Below are positions 1 through 6,457 of a stretch of 9,719 bases of DNA, in pieces. The notes under the pieces were generated by a model. It was not told the origin of the DNA. It ran no database searches and saw nothing but the letters and a program-made list of their open reading frames with translations. The stretch is from Betaproteobacteria bacterium (GTDB lineage: Bacteria > Pseudomonadota > Gammaproteobacteria > Burkholderiales > Thiobacillaceae), in assembly GCA_020049245.1 (NCBI GenBank), contig JAIFLB010000114.1, positions 1 to 9,719 on the forward strand, given 5' to 3'. A program made the translations under genes and the position numbers. Within the stretch, counting starts at the first letter, position 1. Every line of letters begins with the position of its first letter.

Positions 1-436
1 CAAGTGAGCTGATCTGTTCTCTGGCGGCCAATACGAGCTCGAACTCCGCCTGCTTGCGCGCCCCCCAGGCCAGGCCTTCCAGACTCACCAAAGCAATGAT
101 CAGCACGACTGGCGTAACAAATACGAGTACAGGCCGCGCCCAACCCCAGGGACCGACACCGCCGTTCATCCAGATCACAGCCTCGCTATCACGCCACAAA
201 CGCGTCAGGCTCATGAACACGCCGATGAACAAAGCAAGCGACAGCAAAACAGGCAGCGAACGAAGTATACGAAAGCCCAGCATCGGCAAAACGGCGTCAA
301 CTTCGAGATCACCGATAGCCGCTTTACCGAGCGTGCGAACCAGCAGGACGACACTGAAAATCGCCACCAACGCGACAAAGCCGACGCCAGCGCCAGCCGC
401 CATCTCACGGGTCAGCGCGCGTTCGAATCGACGCAT
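1..436 (-). CDS. lptF: LptF, LPS export ABC transporter permease (5' part, cut by window edge)
   Basis: This is an inner-membrane permease of the LptB2FG complex, which extracts lipopolysaccharide from the inner membrane and passes it to the LptC/LptA bridge. The frame opens at the ATG at 436 on the minus strand (MRRFERALTREMAAGAG) and stays open to base 1, giving 145 residues of a protein that is usually about 350-370 long. The start fits LptF/YjgP proteins, which open with a short amphipathic stretch before the first membrane helix. Membrane segments are visible at about residues 14-34, 51-79 and 102-124. The conserved YjgP/YjgQ pattern of RTLG after helix 1 and LTRLWRDSEAVIWMNGG after helix 2 is present, the latter being the coupling-helix region that contacts LptB. 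No clear Shine-Dalgarno sequence precedes the ATG. Divergence from pepA is a common beta/gammaproteobacterial arrangement. LptG is the paralogous alternative, but adjacency to pepA and the N-terminal motif favour LptF. Confidence 0.88.
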   Translation of the reverse strand, partial: MRRFERALTREMAAGAGVGFVALVAIFSVVLLVRTLGKAAIGDLEVDAVLPMLGFRILRSLPVLLSLALFIGVFMSLTRLWRDSEAVIWMNGGVGPWGWARPVLVFVTPVVLIIALVSLEGLAWGARKQAEFELVLAAREQISSL

Positions 437-439
437 TTT

Positions 440-468
440 TTGACTATCGGCGTGTTAATGAATACCTT
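440..468 (+). promoter_or_regulatory. Candidate sigma-70 promoter for pepA
   Basis: TTGACT at 440-445 is a good -35 match. At 17-base spacing the -10 position holds TACCTT (463-468), which matches TATAAT poorly. It lies in the 92-base divergent gap between lptF and pepA, about 60 bases before the pepA start. The placement is reasonable, but the -10 is weak, so this is only tentative. Confidence 0.3.
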
Positions 469-528
469 GGACATCTGTTCGCTGCGTCAGGCGGAATTCG
501 TTAAAAACATCGTTTTCAGGAGATTTGC

Positions 529-2019
529 ATGGAAATCAGCATCAAAAGCGGCAGCCCGGAAAAACAACGTGGTGCTTGCGTGGTGGTTGGCGTCTTTGAT
601 CATCGAAAAATGAGCCCTGCCGCAGAATTGATCGATCAAGCCGCCAACGGCTATCTGACCGACATTCTCCGGCGTGGCGACATGGACGGCAAGCAAGGCA
701 GCAGCCTGATTCTGCACAATGTTCCCGGCATTGCATCTGAACGTGTCCTTCTTGTCGGCCTCGGCAAGGAGCGCGAGTTTCGCGACAAGCATTACCTGGA
801 AGCGGTGCGTAGCGCGATCAAGCTGCTGTCGGACATCGGCGTTAGTGATGCGACGCTTTTCCTGACCGAAATTCGAGTCAAGAAGCGCGAACTCGCCTGG
901 AACCTCGAACAAGCCGTGCTGGTGGCACAGGAAGCGCTGTATCGCTTCGACCAGATGAAGAGCAAGCCGGGAGAACAGAAGAAAAACCTGCGCAAACTGG
1001 TGCTGGCGGTACAACGTCGCGGCGACCTGGCACTCGGTGAAGCCGCCGTGGCACGTGGCATGGCGATCGCGGGCGGCGTCAAGCTGGCCAAGGATCTCGG
1101 CAATCTGCCGGGCAATGTCTGCACGCCAACCTATATCGCAGAGCAGGCAAAAGCGCTGGCGAAGGAGTTCGGCCTCGGTGTCGAAGTCATGCAACAGCCT
1201 GAAATTGAAAAACTCGGCATGGGCTCCTTTCTTTCCGTCGCCAAGGGCAGCGACGAACCGCCGCGCTTCATCGTTCTAACCCACAAGGGTGGCGACAAAA
1301 AACAGAAGCCGGTGGTGCTGGTCGGCAAGGGTATTACCTTCGACTCCGGCGGCATCTCGCTGAAACCGGGCGCCGAGATGGATGAAATGAAATACGACAT
1401 GTGCGGCGCCGCATCGGTGCTCGGCGCGTTGCGCGCCGCTGCAGAGCTGAAGTTGCCGCTCAACGTCACCGGCCTCATCGCCACCTGCGAAAACATGCCC
1501 AGCGGCCGCGCCAACAAGCCGGGCGACGTGGTCACCTCGATGTCCGGCCAGACCATCGAGATTCTCAATACCGACGCCGAAGGCCGCCTGATTCTGTGCG
1601 ATGCGCTGACCTACGCGGAAAAACTCGACCCGGCCTGCGTCGTCGACATCGCTACGCTGACCGGCGCCTGCGTCATCGCACTCGGCCATGTCGCCAGCGG
1701 GCTGCTGGCCAATGACGATGGACTCGCGCGCGAGTTGCTGCATGCCGGCGACATCGCTTCCGACCGCTGCTGGCAATTGCCGTTGTGGGACGACTACCAG
1801 GATCTGCTGAAGAGCAATTTCGCCGACATGGCCAACATCGGCGGCCGTGCTGGCGGCACCATCACCGCCGCCTGCTTCCTCTCGCGTTTCGCGGAGAAGT
1901 ACGACTGGGCGCACCTGGACATCGCCGGCACCGCCTGGAAATCCGGCAAGGAAAAAGGCGGCACCGGTCGCCCGGTGGGTCTGCTGGTGCACTTCCTGGC
2001 GAAACGGGCAGCGGGGTAG
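529..2019 (+). CDS. pepA: Leucyl aminopeptidase PepA (M17 family)
   Basis: This is a cytosolic dizinc/manganese M17 aminopeptidase that removes N-terminal amino acids, especially leucine, during peptide turnover. In E. coli the same protein also binds DNA as an accessory factor in Xer recombination and carAB control; whether that applies here is not visible. The protein is 496 residues, the usual family length. The N-terminal macro-like domain spans about residues 1-165 and the catalytic domain about 170-490. The metal and active-site set is complete: K267 and D272 in VGKGITFDSGG, K279, D290 in MKYDMCGAA, and D349, E351 and R353 in the M17 signature NTDAEGRL. An AGGAG ribosome site at 518-522 sits 6 bases before the ATG and supports this start. 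The gene is divergent from lptF and convergent with nadB. In many relatives holC follows pepA; here it does not. Confidence 0.97.
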   Translation: MEISIKSGSPEKQRGACVVVGVFDHRKMSPAAELIDQAANGYLTDILRRGDMDGKQGSSLILHNVPGIASERVLLVGLGKEREFRDKHYLEAVRSAIKLLSDIGVSDATLFLTEIRVKKRELAWNLEQAVLVAQEALYRFDQMKSKPGEQKKNLRKLVLAVQRRGDLALGEAAVARGMAIAGGVKLAKDLGNLPGNVCTPTYIAEQAKALAKEFGLGVEVMQQPEIEKLGMGSFLSVAKGSDEPPRFIVLTHKGGDKKQKPVVLVGKGITFDSGGISLKPGAEMDEMKYDMCGAASVLGALRAAAELKLPLNVTGLIATCENMPSGRANKPGDVVTSMSGQTIEILNTDAEGRLILCDALTYAEKLDPACVVDIATLTGACVIALGHVASGLLANDDGLARELLHAGDIASDRCWQLPLWDDYQDLLKSNFADMANIGGRAGGTITAACFLSRFAEKYDWAHLDIAGTAWKSGKEKGGTGRPVGLLVHFLAKRAAG

Positions 2020-2039
2020 GAAGACCGCAAGCGGGCCGC

Positions 2040-3641
2040 TTACAGTGGGCTGAGCACCGTATCGCGGGCCTCGGGCAACAAGCCCGGGTAGTCGCGCGAG
2101 GCGTGCAAACCGCGACTTTCGTGGCGCAGGCGCGCCGAGTTGACGATCAGCTCGGCGGTCAGCACCAGGTTACGCAGTTCGATCAGGTCGTTGCTGACGC
2201 GGAAGTTGCGGTAGTACTCGTCGATTTCATCGTTGAGCAGTTTGATCCGATGGCTGGCGCGTTCCAGCCGCTTGCTGGTGCGCACGATGCCGACGTAATC
2301 CCACATGAAGCGACGCAATTCATGCCAGTTGTGGGCGATGACGATTTCCTCATCGGCATCGGTCACCCGACTTTCATCCCAGGACGGCAAGGGCAACTCG
2401 GGCGAGGGCTCGGCCGCCGCGATATCGGTCGCCGCCGCGCGCCCATACACCAGGCATTCCAGCAACGAATTGCTGGCTAGCCGATTGGCGCCATGCAAGC
2501 CGGTGCAACTGGTTTCGCCAATCGCATACAGATGCGCGGCATCGGTACGCCCCACCTTGTCCACCTGCACCCCACCGCAGGTGTAATGCGCCGCCGGCGC
2601 GATCGGAATCCATTCGCGGGTGATGTCGATGCCAAGTTCCAGACAACGCGCGTGAATATTCGGGAAGTGACTGACGATGAATTTCGCCGGTTTGTGGGTG
2701 ATGTCGAGATAAACGCAATCGAGGCCGCGCTTCTTCATTTCGTAGTCGATCGCGCGCGCCACCACATCGCGCGGCGCCAGTTCGGCGCGTTCATCATGTT
2801 CCGGCATGAAGCGGCTGCCATCCGGCAAGCGCAGCAAGGCGCCCTCGCCGCGCATCGCCTCGGTGATCAGGAAAGACTTGGCGTGTGGGTGATACAGACA
2901 GGTGGGATGAAACTGCACGAACTCCAGGTTGGCGACCCGGCAGCCGGCTCGCCAAGCCATCGCTATGCCATCCCCGGTCGCGGTATCCGGGTTGGTGGTG
3001 TAAAGAAAGACTTTGCCGGCGCCGCCGGTGGCCAGCACGGTAAAACCGGCGGAAACCGTCTCCACCCGACCGCTTTCGGTATCCAGCACATACGCGCCAT
3101 GCACGCGGTTGCCGGCTGCTGCACTTGTTTGCCCACTTAGTTGCCCACTTTCCCGCCCAAGCTGGCGATCGGTGATCAGATCGATGGCGATGTGCTGACT
3201 CAGCAGGGTGACATTCCGCCGACCGCGAATCCGCTCCAGCAGCGTGTCCTGCACCGCGCGGCCGGTCGCATCGCGGGCATGCAGAATGCGCCGTCGTGAA
3301 TGGCCGCCTTCGCGGGTGAGATGGTATTCACCGCCTTCCAGATCGAACGGTACGCCCTGCTCGATCAGCCAGTGCAGCGCCGCCGGAGCAGCTTCGACGA
3401 CTTGTCGCACCACGTCTTCATGACACAGACCCGCCCCAGCCAGCAGCGTATCGCGGACATGATCCTCGAAGCTGTCGTCACGCCCGGTGACCGCCGCGAT
3501 GCCGCCTTGCGCCCAGGAACTGGAACTATCGACCGGAAGTTTCTTGGTGACCAGCAACACTTTCATGCTGGCCGGCAGCGAAAGCGCCAGCGTGGCGGCA
3601 GCCAGACCGGAACCGATGATCAGAACGTCGTAGCGATGCAT
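2040..3641 (-). CDS. nadB: L-aspartate oxidase NadB
   Basis: This FAD-dependent cytosolic enzyme oxidises L-aspartate to iminoaspartate, the first step of de novo NAD synthesis; NadA then condenses the product with dihydroxyacetone phosphate. The protein has 533 residues from the ATG at 3641 (MHRYDVLIIGSGLAAA), a normal length. The N-terminal dinucleotide-binding motif is GSGLAAA, followed by SSSWAQGGIAAV, which binds flavin. Substrate and flavin residues of the succinate dehydrogenase/fumarate reductase flavoprotein fold are visible: E111 in HLTREGGHSRRRILH, H245 in FVQFHPT, R291 in LAPRDVVARA, H352 in HYTCGG and R387 in GLHGANRLASNSL. A C-terminal helical domain covers about residues 435-515. 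An upstream GTG at 3680 would add 13 residues with no family support, so the ATG before the FAD motif is preferred. An extra hydrophilic loop sits at residues 162-178. Divergence from rpoE matches the E. coli arrangement. Confidence 0.96.
   Translation of the reverse strand: MHRYDVLIIGSGLAAATLALSLPASMKVLLVTKKLPVDSSSSWAQGGIAAVTGRDDSFEDHVRDTLLAGAGLCHEDVVRQVVEAAPAALHWLIEQGVPFDLEGGEYHLTREGGHSRRRILHARDATGRAVQDTLLERIRGRRNVTLLSQHIAIDLITDRQLGRESGQLSGQTSAAAGNRVHGAYVLDTESGRVETVSAGFTVLATGGAGKVFLYTTNPDTATGDGIAMAWRAGCRVANLEFVQFHPTCLYHPHAKSFLITEAMRGEGALLRLPDGSRFMPEHDERAELAPRDVVARAIDYEMKKRGLDCVYLDITHKPAKFIVSHFPNIHARCLELGIDITREWIPIAPAAHYTCGGVQVDKVGRTDAAHLYAIGETSCTGLHGANRLASNSLLECLVYGRAAATDIAAAEPSPELPLPSWDESRVTDADEEIVIAHNWHELRRFMWDYVGIVRTSKRLERASHRIKLLNDEIDEYYRNFRVSNDLIELRNLVLTAELIVNSARLRHESRGLHASRDYPGLLPEARDTVLSPL
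3129..3150. repeat. Short direct repeat inside nadB
   Basis: The 10-mer TTGCCCACTT occurs at 3129-3138 and again at 3141-3150, a 12-base period that keeps the reading frame. On the minus strand it encodes the doubled SGQ motif near NadB residues 164-171. It looks like a small tandem duplication in a surface loop. Confidence 0.6.
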
Positions 3642-3694
3642 AAGAGAAAACCATGGAAAGCGATTTCGGCAACAAGCCACCTGGCCTTTGCCCC

Positions 3695-3723
3695 GGAATT
3701 GGGCGGTTATACTCGTCCGCTGA
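3695..3723 (+). promoter_or_regulatory. Candidate sigma-E (RpoE)-type promoter for the rpoE operon
   Basis: GGAATTG at 3695-3701 resembles the sigma-E -35 element GGAACTT (5 of 7 bases). After 17 bases from its end, GCTGA at 3719-3723 resembles the -10 element TCTGA (4 of 5). rpoE operons are typically autoregulated from such a site. Transcription would begin about 100 bases before the rpoE ATG. A sigma-70-like -10, TATACT (3708-3713), lies inside the same stretch and reads as TATAAC on the minus strand, so the region may serve both nadB and rpoE. Motifs were matched by eye only. Confidence 0.4.
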
Positions 3724-3773
3724 ATAAATCATAGGGTATGTCAGTGCAATCTATGCGGGCCAATGAATTCCCC

Positions 3774-3787
3774 CATCTTGCGAGATG
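3774..3787 (+). other. Small inverted repeat in the rpoE leader
   Basis: CATCT (3774-3778) and AGATG (3783-3787) are perfect inverted arms around the 4-base loop TGCG, 42 bases before the rpoE ATG. The 5-base-pair stem is weak. It could be a minor leader hairpin or chance; no known regulator site is recognised. Confidence 0.25.
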
Positions 3788-3829
3788 TCGGTGCTGTGAC
3801 GCGCCGCCACATTCATCACAGGAACAACC

Positions 3830-4429
3830 ATGAGCGACCGTGACATTGATCTCCAGTTGGTCGAGCGGGTGCGCCAAGGCGACCAGCGGGCCTTCGGGAT
3901 TCTGGTCGAAAAGTATCAACGCAAGCTGATGCGCTTGCTCTCGCGCATGGTGCGCGACCCGCACGAAGTCGAAGACATCGCGCAGGAAGCTTTCATCAAG
4001 GCGTATCGCGCGTTGCCGCAGTTTCGCGGCGACGCAGCGTTCTACACCTGGCTTTACCGGATCGCCGTCAACACTGCGAAAAACTACCTGTCTTCACGCG
4101 GCCGTTCGATGCCTACCGTGTCCGATCAGGCGATGAATGACGACGACGAGCCGGATGAAAGACTGGTCGCGCAGGACATCAGCACACCGGAAACGGAACT
4201 CTTGTCGAAACAAGTTGCCATAGCCGTCAATCAAGCGGTTGACGCACTGCCGCAAGAGTTGCGCCAAGCCATCACCTTGCGTGAAATTGAAGGTATGAGT
4301 TACGAAGAAATTGCTGACACCATGGCATGCCCCATCGGCACTGTCCGCTCCCGAATCTTCCGGGCGCGTGAAGCGATCGCAACCAAGCTGCGACCAATTC
4401 TGGGCACGCCGGACGATAAAAGGTGGTAA
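3830..4429 (+). CDS. rpoE: Extracytoplasmic-function sigma factor RpoE (AlgU type)
   Basis: This alternative sigma factor directs RNA polymerase to envelope-stress promoters (outer-membrane protein folding, periplasmic proteases, LPS transport). The protein has 199 residues, typical of RpoE/AlgU. Region 2 spans about residues 24-91, with the core-binding and -10 recognition features VEDIAQEAFIKAYRALPQF and FYTWLYRIAVNTAKNYL. An acidic linker (NDDDEPDERL, about 103-112) follows. Region 4 covers about 135-188 with the -35-binding helix-turn-helix GMSYEEIADTMACPIGTVRSR. CACAGGAA just upstream (3818-3824) is the ribosome site for the ATG at 3830. It heads the operon, and rseA begins 2 bases after its stop codon, so the sigma factor and its inhibitor are translated together. 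Activity is expected to be set by RseA sequestration and by an autoregulated promoter. Confidence 0.97.
   Translation: MSDRDIDLQLVERVRQGDQRAFGILVEKYQRKLMRLLSRMVRDPHEVEDIAQEAFIKAYRALPQFRGDAAFYTWLYRIAVNTAKNYLSSRGRSMPTVSDQAMNDDDEPDERLVAQDISTPETELLSKQVAIAVNQAVDALPQELRQAITLREIEGMSYEEIADTMACPIGTVRSRIFRAREAIATKLRPILGTPDDKRW
4421..4426 (+). promoter_or_regulatory. Ribosome binding site fixing the rseA start
   Basis: AGGTGG overlaps the last codons of rpoE and lies 5 bases before the ATG at 4432. It favours that ATG over the in-frame GTG at 4423, which falls inside the site itself, and suggests translational coupling of rseA to rpoE. Confidence 0.7.
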
Positions 4430-4431
4430 CG

Positions 4432-4998
4432 ATGAAATCACAGGAAATGACCGAACAAACGATGCAGACCCTCGACGCCCTCCCCTTTGACCTGCCGCCG
4501 GCGGACAGTCGCTTCGAAAATCTTTCAGCGCTGATCGACGGTGAACTTTCTGATGACATGGCTGGCTTGAGCATCAGACAACTCAGTCAGAACGAAGCTC
4601 AACTCGCCCGCCATCATGAATACATCGCCATCGGCGATGCGATGCGTGGGCTGAATGTGCAGCATTCCGACTTCACCCAGCGCGTCATGGCCGCGCTGGA
4701 AAAAGAACCGGTCGTGCTGGCCCCGGTCAACAAGAAGAGCGAACGCCGGCCCGCACTCTGGCTGGCCGCCGCCACCGCTGCCGCGATTACCTGGGGCATC
4801 TGGCAAAGCAACCCGCGCGATGAAATCAACCCTCAACTCGCCGCCATCCAACAGCCAGCCCAGCAGCCAGCCACACTCCCGGCAAATCAATCTCTCGAAG
4901 CCATGCCATACCTGGCCGCGCATCAGGACTTTGCCCAGGCGGTGATTTCGACGCAGGAAATGCGCTTCACCAAAGCTTCATTGGAGATTCGCCAATGA
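4432..4998 (+). CDS. rseA: Anti-sigma-E factor RseA (MucA-like)
   Basis: This single-pass inner-membrane protein has a cytoplasmic N-terminus that binds RpoE and keeps it off RNA polymerase; stress triggers stepwise proteolysis (DegS- and RseP-type proteases) that frees the sigma factor. The protein has 188 residues from the ATG at 4432. The anti-sigma domain is at about residues 25-95 and starts with the family motif ENLSALIDGEL; IAIGDAMRG lies in the middle and FTQRVMAALEKEP at its end. A basic patch (NKKSERR) precedes one membrane helix at about 107-124. The periplasmic tail of about 64 residues includes a Gln/Pro/Ala-rich stretch (QQPAQQPA, about 140-147). This is the region that RseB would bind and DegS would cut. 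The stop overlaps the rseB start as ATGA (4995-4998), so the two are translationally coupled. Confidence 0.92.
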   Translation: MKSQEMTEQTMQTLDALPFDLPPADSRFENLSALIDGELSDDMAGLSIRQLSQNEAQLARHHEYIAIGDAMRGLNVQHSDFTQRVMAALEKEPVVLAPVNKKSERRPALWLAAATAAAITWGIWQSNPRDEINPQLAAIQQPAQQPATLPANQSLEAMPYLAAHQDFAQAVISTQEMRFTKASLEIRQ

Positions 4999-5940
4999 AC
5001 CACCGGGCAGCTTTTTTGCCTGTCGCGTTGCTGGCCAGCTTGCCGGCCCTGAACCTGATGCCGGCGCATGCCGCCGACGCGCTGACCACGCATGATGCCG
5101 CTGTCTGGTTGCAACGCATGTCGGATGCCGCACGCAAGGTCAGCTACGAAGGCGTGTTTGTCATGCAACACGGTGCTGGCATGCAGACCCTGTATCGAGC
5201 GGGAAATTCGCTGTAGCCAGACCGGCTCCGTCAGCCGAGTCATGGAAGGGGGTCAGGTACGCCTGGAAAAGCGGCTTAACAGTCGTTATTTTCCTGACTT
5301 GCTGCCGCCCGATGCCGCCCCGCTGGCAAACTGGTACGACGTCAGATTGGGTGAGCGCGCTCGCGTCGCCGGACTCGAATGCCGGCAGATCATGATTGTG
5401 CCGAAGGACGCTTATCGCTGGGGTTACGTGCTGTGCGCCGACAAGGATAGCGGCCTGCCGTTGAAGGCCATGATGGTCAACGAAACCGGCCAGCCGCTGA
5501 TGCAATATGCCTTTGCCGAGATCCGCATCGGCGGCCAGCCCCGCATCGACAACGGCAAAGACAGCAAGGCGCGCCAATCGGAATGGTCGATGCCGGCATC
5601 GCACGTCACCATGCGCCCGATCAGTCTGGAAACGGTCAATGTGACCAGCCTGCCGCCAGGTTTCAGCCGGATCAGCGCAGTCAAACGCCGGTTGCCGAAC
5701 AAGGCAGACGAAGTCGAACACTGGGTATTCAGCGATGGTCTGACCCATGTATCCCTCTTCCTTGAACCCGCTGCGCATCCGATCAATAGTATTCGTGGCC
5801 AGAGCAAGCAGGGCATGATCAACATGGTCAAGCTGCAAGTCGGCCAGATGCAGGCTACTGTTCTTGGCGATGCGCCCTGGCCGGCGATCGAGGCGATCGC
5901 GATGGGGCTGGAAGCGCAACCGAACAGCGTCAGAAAGTAA
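4995..5940 (+). pseudogene. rseB: rseB (MucB), sigma-E regulator, disrupted by a frameshifting deletion
   Basis: RseB is a periplasmic protein that binds the RseA tail, blocks its cleavage, and lets go when it senses mislocalised LPS. The first frame starts at 4995 with a signal peptide (cleavage likely after AHA, about residue 26) and the family motif VSYEGVFVMQHGAGMQT. It hits TAG at 5214 after 73 residues. Family similarity resumes in another frame at about 5197 (EREIRCSQTG, then LNSRYFPDLLPPDA) and runs for about 247 codons to TAA at 5938, including the C-terminal RseA-binding domain with HWVFSDGLTHVSLFLEP. Compared with recalled homologues, about 20 residues between MQT and EREI are missing, roughly 59 bases, which is not a multiple of three. 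The product from 4995 would lack almost all of RseB. No ribosome site was seen that would restart the second part. A real deletion and an assembly or read error are both possible. Confidence 0.85.
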
Positions 5941-5953
5941 GCGGGGCATAGCA

Positions 5954-6409
5954 TTGATCGAATCCCCGGTTCAAGTCCGCCGCATCCAGGGTGATACCGC
6001 CTGGGTGGTCAGCGCGGCACCCTCTTCCTGCGGCGCCTGCGCCGGCAAAGGCTGCGGCTCATCGATCTTCGCCCGCTTCTGGCATGCCGATGAAGCCGAA
6101 TATCCGGTCGCCAACCCCATCGGCGCCAGCGCCGGTGATCACGTCGTCATCGGTCTGCCGGATGGCGTGTTATTGCATGCCACGTTGGCCAGCTATGGCC
6201 TGCCCTTGTTGATGCTTCTCATCGGCGCCGCAGCGGGAACCTTCTTTTCCGGGGAACCTGGCGCCGTCATCGGCGGTCTTTCCGGCCTGGTTCTGGCTGC
6301 ACTCTGGCTCAAGCTTTCATCCCGCATGAACGTCTGGCCGCATCAGGGTGAAAAAACAGTACCCGTGATCCTGCGTCAAGGTACCAATGCCAGTTGCCAG
6401 AAACACTGA
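5954..6409 (+). CDS. rseC: RseC, SoxR-reducing/sigma-E modulating membrane protein
   Basis: RseC (MucC) is a small inner-membrane protein in sigma-E operons. In E. coli it modestly affects sigma-E activity and takes part in the Rsx system that reduces the SoxR iron-sulfur cluster; its exact role here is unknown. From the TTG at 5954 the product has 151 residues and begins MIESPVQVRRIQGDTAWV, matching the usual RseC opening (MIE...V...AWV). An ATG at 5864 lies in the same frame but inside rseB, and translation from there gives Arg-rich shadow sequence. The cysteine cluster SSCGACAGKGCG supplies C26, C29 and C34. Two membrane helices lie at about 75-97 and 104-124. The start is 13 bases after the rseB stop, with only a weak GCGGGG ribosome site (5941-5946). 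If rseB is truncated at 5214, coupled translation into rseC may be reduced. Confidence 0.85.
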   Translation: MIESPVQVRRIQGDTAWVVSAAPSSCGACAGKGCGSSIFARFWHADEAEYPVANPIGASAGDHVVIGLPDGVLLHATLASYGLPLLMLLIGAAAGTFFSGEPGAVIGGLSGLVLAALWLKLSSRMNVWPHQGEKTVPVILRQGTNASCQKH

Positions 6410-6457
6410 CTGAAAATACTGACCGACTTTGGTTTTCTGCTTTTTGCGAGGTGTGAA

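Noticed and set aside
54..443. Plus-strand 129-codon open frame at the left edge
   Set aside because: Complement of lptF, which has clear membrane helices and family motifs on the minus strand.
487..1194. Long minus-strand open frame antisense to pepA
   Set aside because: It mirrors pepA codons in a GC-rich gene, shows no family motifs, and pepA on the plus strand is complete.
1276..1992. Minus-strand open frame of about 240 codons under the pepA 3' half
   Set aside because: Shadow frame with Gly/Ala-rich composition and no recognisable domain.
2025..2041. Inverted repeat between the pepA and nadB stops as a bidirectional terminator
   Set aside because: AAGCGG-G-CCGCTT leaves a one-base centre and there is no T tract on either side, so support is too weak to list.
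4995..5230. Programmed ribosomal frameshift in rseB
   Set aside because: A frameshift would not explain the roughly 20 missing conserved residues, and no slippery heptamer is seen at the junction.
5092..5940. Independent 282-residue gene starting at the ATG at 5092
   Set aside because: The first 35 or so residues are the out-of-frame shadow of the RseB N-terminus. Only the part from about 5197 is RseB-like, so this is the rear of a broken rseB.
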